Shown: piece by piece, positions 38,516 through 39,473 of the stretch
Position numbering within the stretch: the stretch's first letter is position 1
How the letters are laid out: the number at the start of each line of letters is the position of its first letter
Source of the DNA: Eubacteriales Family XIII. Incertae Sedis bacterium
GTDB lineage: Bacteria; Bacillota; Clostridia; Peptostreptococcales; Anaerovoracaceae
Reading direction: 5' to 3'
Assembly: GCA_031272365.1 (NCBI GenBank)
Contig: JAISTX010000009.1
Coordinates: 1 to 39,473 of the forward strand
Length of the DNA: 39,473 nt
Position numbers and translations under genes: made by a program
Notes under the pieces: generated by a model
Seen by the model: the letters and a program-made list of their open reading frames with translations, nothing else
Told to the model about the DNA's origin: nothing
Database searches by the model: none

Positions 38516-39454
38516 CTACAGGTTCCTTTCCGCAAACCAGGCCTCGATGGCGTCGACGGCCTCTACGATTGCCTTCTTCGACGTGAGCGGGAGATTGGCT
38601 TCATAGACGGCGATCTCCTTCAGCGCGTCCTGTCCGATCAGCTTGAACAGCAGCGCGCGCGAGGCATCCGTGACGCAGGCGACGTTGACGGTCGTATGGG
38701 GCGGGAACTGCTTCTCCGCCGCCTTCAGCGCCTTGCGCAGCATCGGCAGCGCCCGCACCGGCGCGTTCTTGCCGGACAGCAGGAAGAGCGCGAGCGAAAA
38801 CTCGTCCTCCCGCGGGTGGTCGAACAGCAGCACGCCGTCCGGCGATTTGCCGTCGCCCTCGGACAGGACGGACATCTCCTGGATATAGTCCTCGGGCGCG
38901 AGCGGCAGGTCGATATAGGCGCCCTCCGTGGCCGCGAGGTAGCGGTTCAGCGCGTTGAGATCCGCTTTCTTCAGCGCGGACAGCGGTTTGACGCCGCCTG
39001 TCCCTTCCTCGCCCTTCCCCGCGAAGGCGGGCGCCGCGAGCGCGTCGGACAGCGAAAACGCGTACGCGCCGCTCGGGATCTTCTCGACGAGATAGCCCCC
39101 TTCCCGGTAGGCGGACAGCAGCGCGTCCACGTCCCCGGGCCGGTCTTCGGAGAAGATCGCGGTGATGCCCCTGAGCTCCTCGTCGTTTTGCGCGATGTCC
39201 GCGAGGGCGGCCAAAAGGTCCTGCGCGCAGGTGCGCTCCACCTCCCCGACGCGGACGAAGTCAAGCGATTCGATCCATACCGTGTCCTCGGACGTCGAGA
39301 ACACGAGGGCGCCCGAGGCGTACCCTTCGTGGATCGCGCCGATGGCGAACAGCCCCGGATCCTTGCCGAGGCGCCGCGCCAGGTGCTCCGGCATGAAGAC
39401 GGAAAACGCCTCCAGGTTGCTGCCCCCGATGCTGGTGATGTCGTAGATTTCCAT
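38516..39454 (-). CDS. GNAT-like protein with two acetyltransferase-type halves
   Basis: 312 residues from ATG 39454 (AAAGGGGA just upstream). The N-terminal half has a GNAT-type strand pattern (AIGAIHEGYASGALVFS, TVWIESLDFVRVGEVERTCAQDLLAAL) with a weak acetyl-CoA loop; the C-terminal half repeats the theme (VLLFDHPREDEFSLALFLLS, ALPMLRKALKAAEKQF). Neither half has a textbook Q/R-x-x-G-x-G/A loop, so activity is doubtful. It is the first gene seen of the minus-strand operon, but the operon may begin further right. Confidence 0.65.
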   Translation of the reverse strand: MEIYDITSIGGSNLEAFSVFMPEHLARRLGKDPGLFAIGAIHEGYASGALVFSTSEDTVWIESLDFVRVGEVERTCAQDLLAALADIAQNDEELRGITAIFSEDRPGDVDALLSAYREGGYLVEKIPSGAYAFSLSDALAAPAFAGKGEEGTGGVKPLSALKKADLNALNRYLAATEGAYIDLPLAPEDYIQEMSVLSEGDGKSPDGVLLFDHPREDEFSLALFLLSGKNAPVRALPMLRKALKAAEKQFPPHTTVNVACVTDASRALLFKLIGQDALKEIAVYEANLPLTSKKAIVEAVDAIEAWFAERNL

Positions 39455-39473
39455 AACTTTATCCCCTTTCACA

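Noticed and set aside
35110..38606. Long plus-strand open frames opposite the coiled-coil genes
   Set aside because: They are Arg/Leu/His-rich mirror frames caused by GC-biased codons. The minus-strand frames have paralogy, ribosome sites and operon spacing.

Overview
The window looks like a chromosomal segment of a GC-rich, Gram-positive Clostridia-type bacterium (Bacillota). The evidence is the order alaS-ireB-ruvX (typical of Firmicutes), the run tlyA-mutS-mutL with miaA nearby, an EFR1-type flavodoxin/ferredoxin, a SpoIIE-type phosphatase with a STAS partner, a Gram-positive extended -10 (TRTGN) promoter type, and a LexA-box-controlled YneA-like gene. Codons end mostly in G or C. I cannot place it below class level.

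Layout. 1-7.4 kb: the tail of an unknown gene, a membrane diguanylate cyclase, then tlyA-mutS-mutL. 7.4-12.4 kb: an accessory patch with two membrane-anchored PstS-like paralogues (one broken by an in-frame TAG), a ribbon-helix-helix antitoxin with a zeta-type kinase toxin, an MscS channel, clustered palindromic repeats and a perfect long inverted repeat. 12.7-18.7 kb: miaA, an alpha/beta hydrolase, a ferredoxin-like protein facing a TetR regulator, a divergent EFR1 protein, a C39-like cysteine peptidase and a tyrosine recombinase. 18.7-25 kb: a methionine-gamma-lyase-like PLP enzyme coupled to a TVP38 membrane protein, the LexA-boxed YneA-like gene, then ruvX-ireB-alaS on the minus strand. 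24.8-28.5 kb: an unknown protein followed by a sensor/PP2C/kinase fusion, facing its likely STAS antagonist.

28.7-39.5 kb is the most novel part. Eight minus-strand genes are packed into an apparent operon: GNAT-like protein, two paralogous coiled-coil proteins, a small acidic protein, an OmpR-type response regulator, a large AAA+ ATPase, a histidine kinase with no sensor domain, and a PAAR-like (DUF4280-type) spike-tip protein. A PAAR-like tip with a dedicated AAA+ ATPase suggests the edge of a contractile-injection-type locus whose structural genes would lie to the right of the window. The coiled-coil paralogues would then be candidate cargo or structural parts. That link is inference; no sheath, tube or baseplate gene is present here.

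Two genome-wide habits are visible. First, several genes carry a strong -10 (often TGTGGTATAAT-like) ending only 6-10 nt before the start codon, so their mRNAs are probably leaderless. Second, a two-hairpin palindromic repeat family sits between genes and also inside genes: in frame within miaA and the PLP enzyme, and forming the C-terminus and stop codon of one PstS-like protein.
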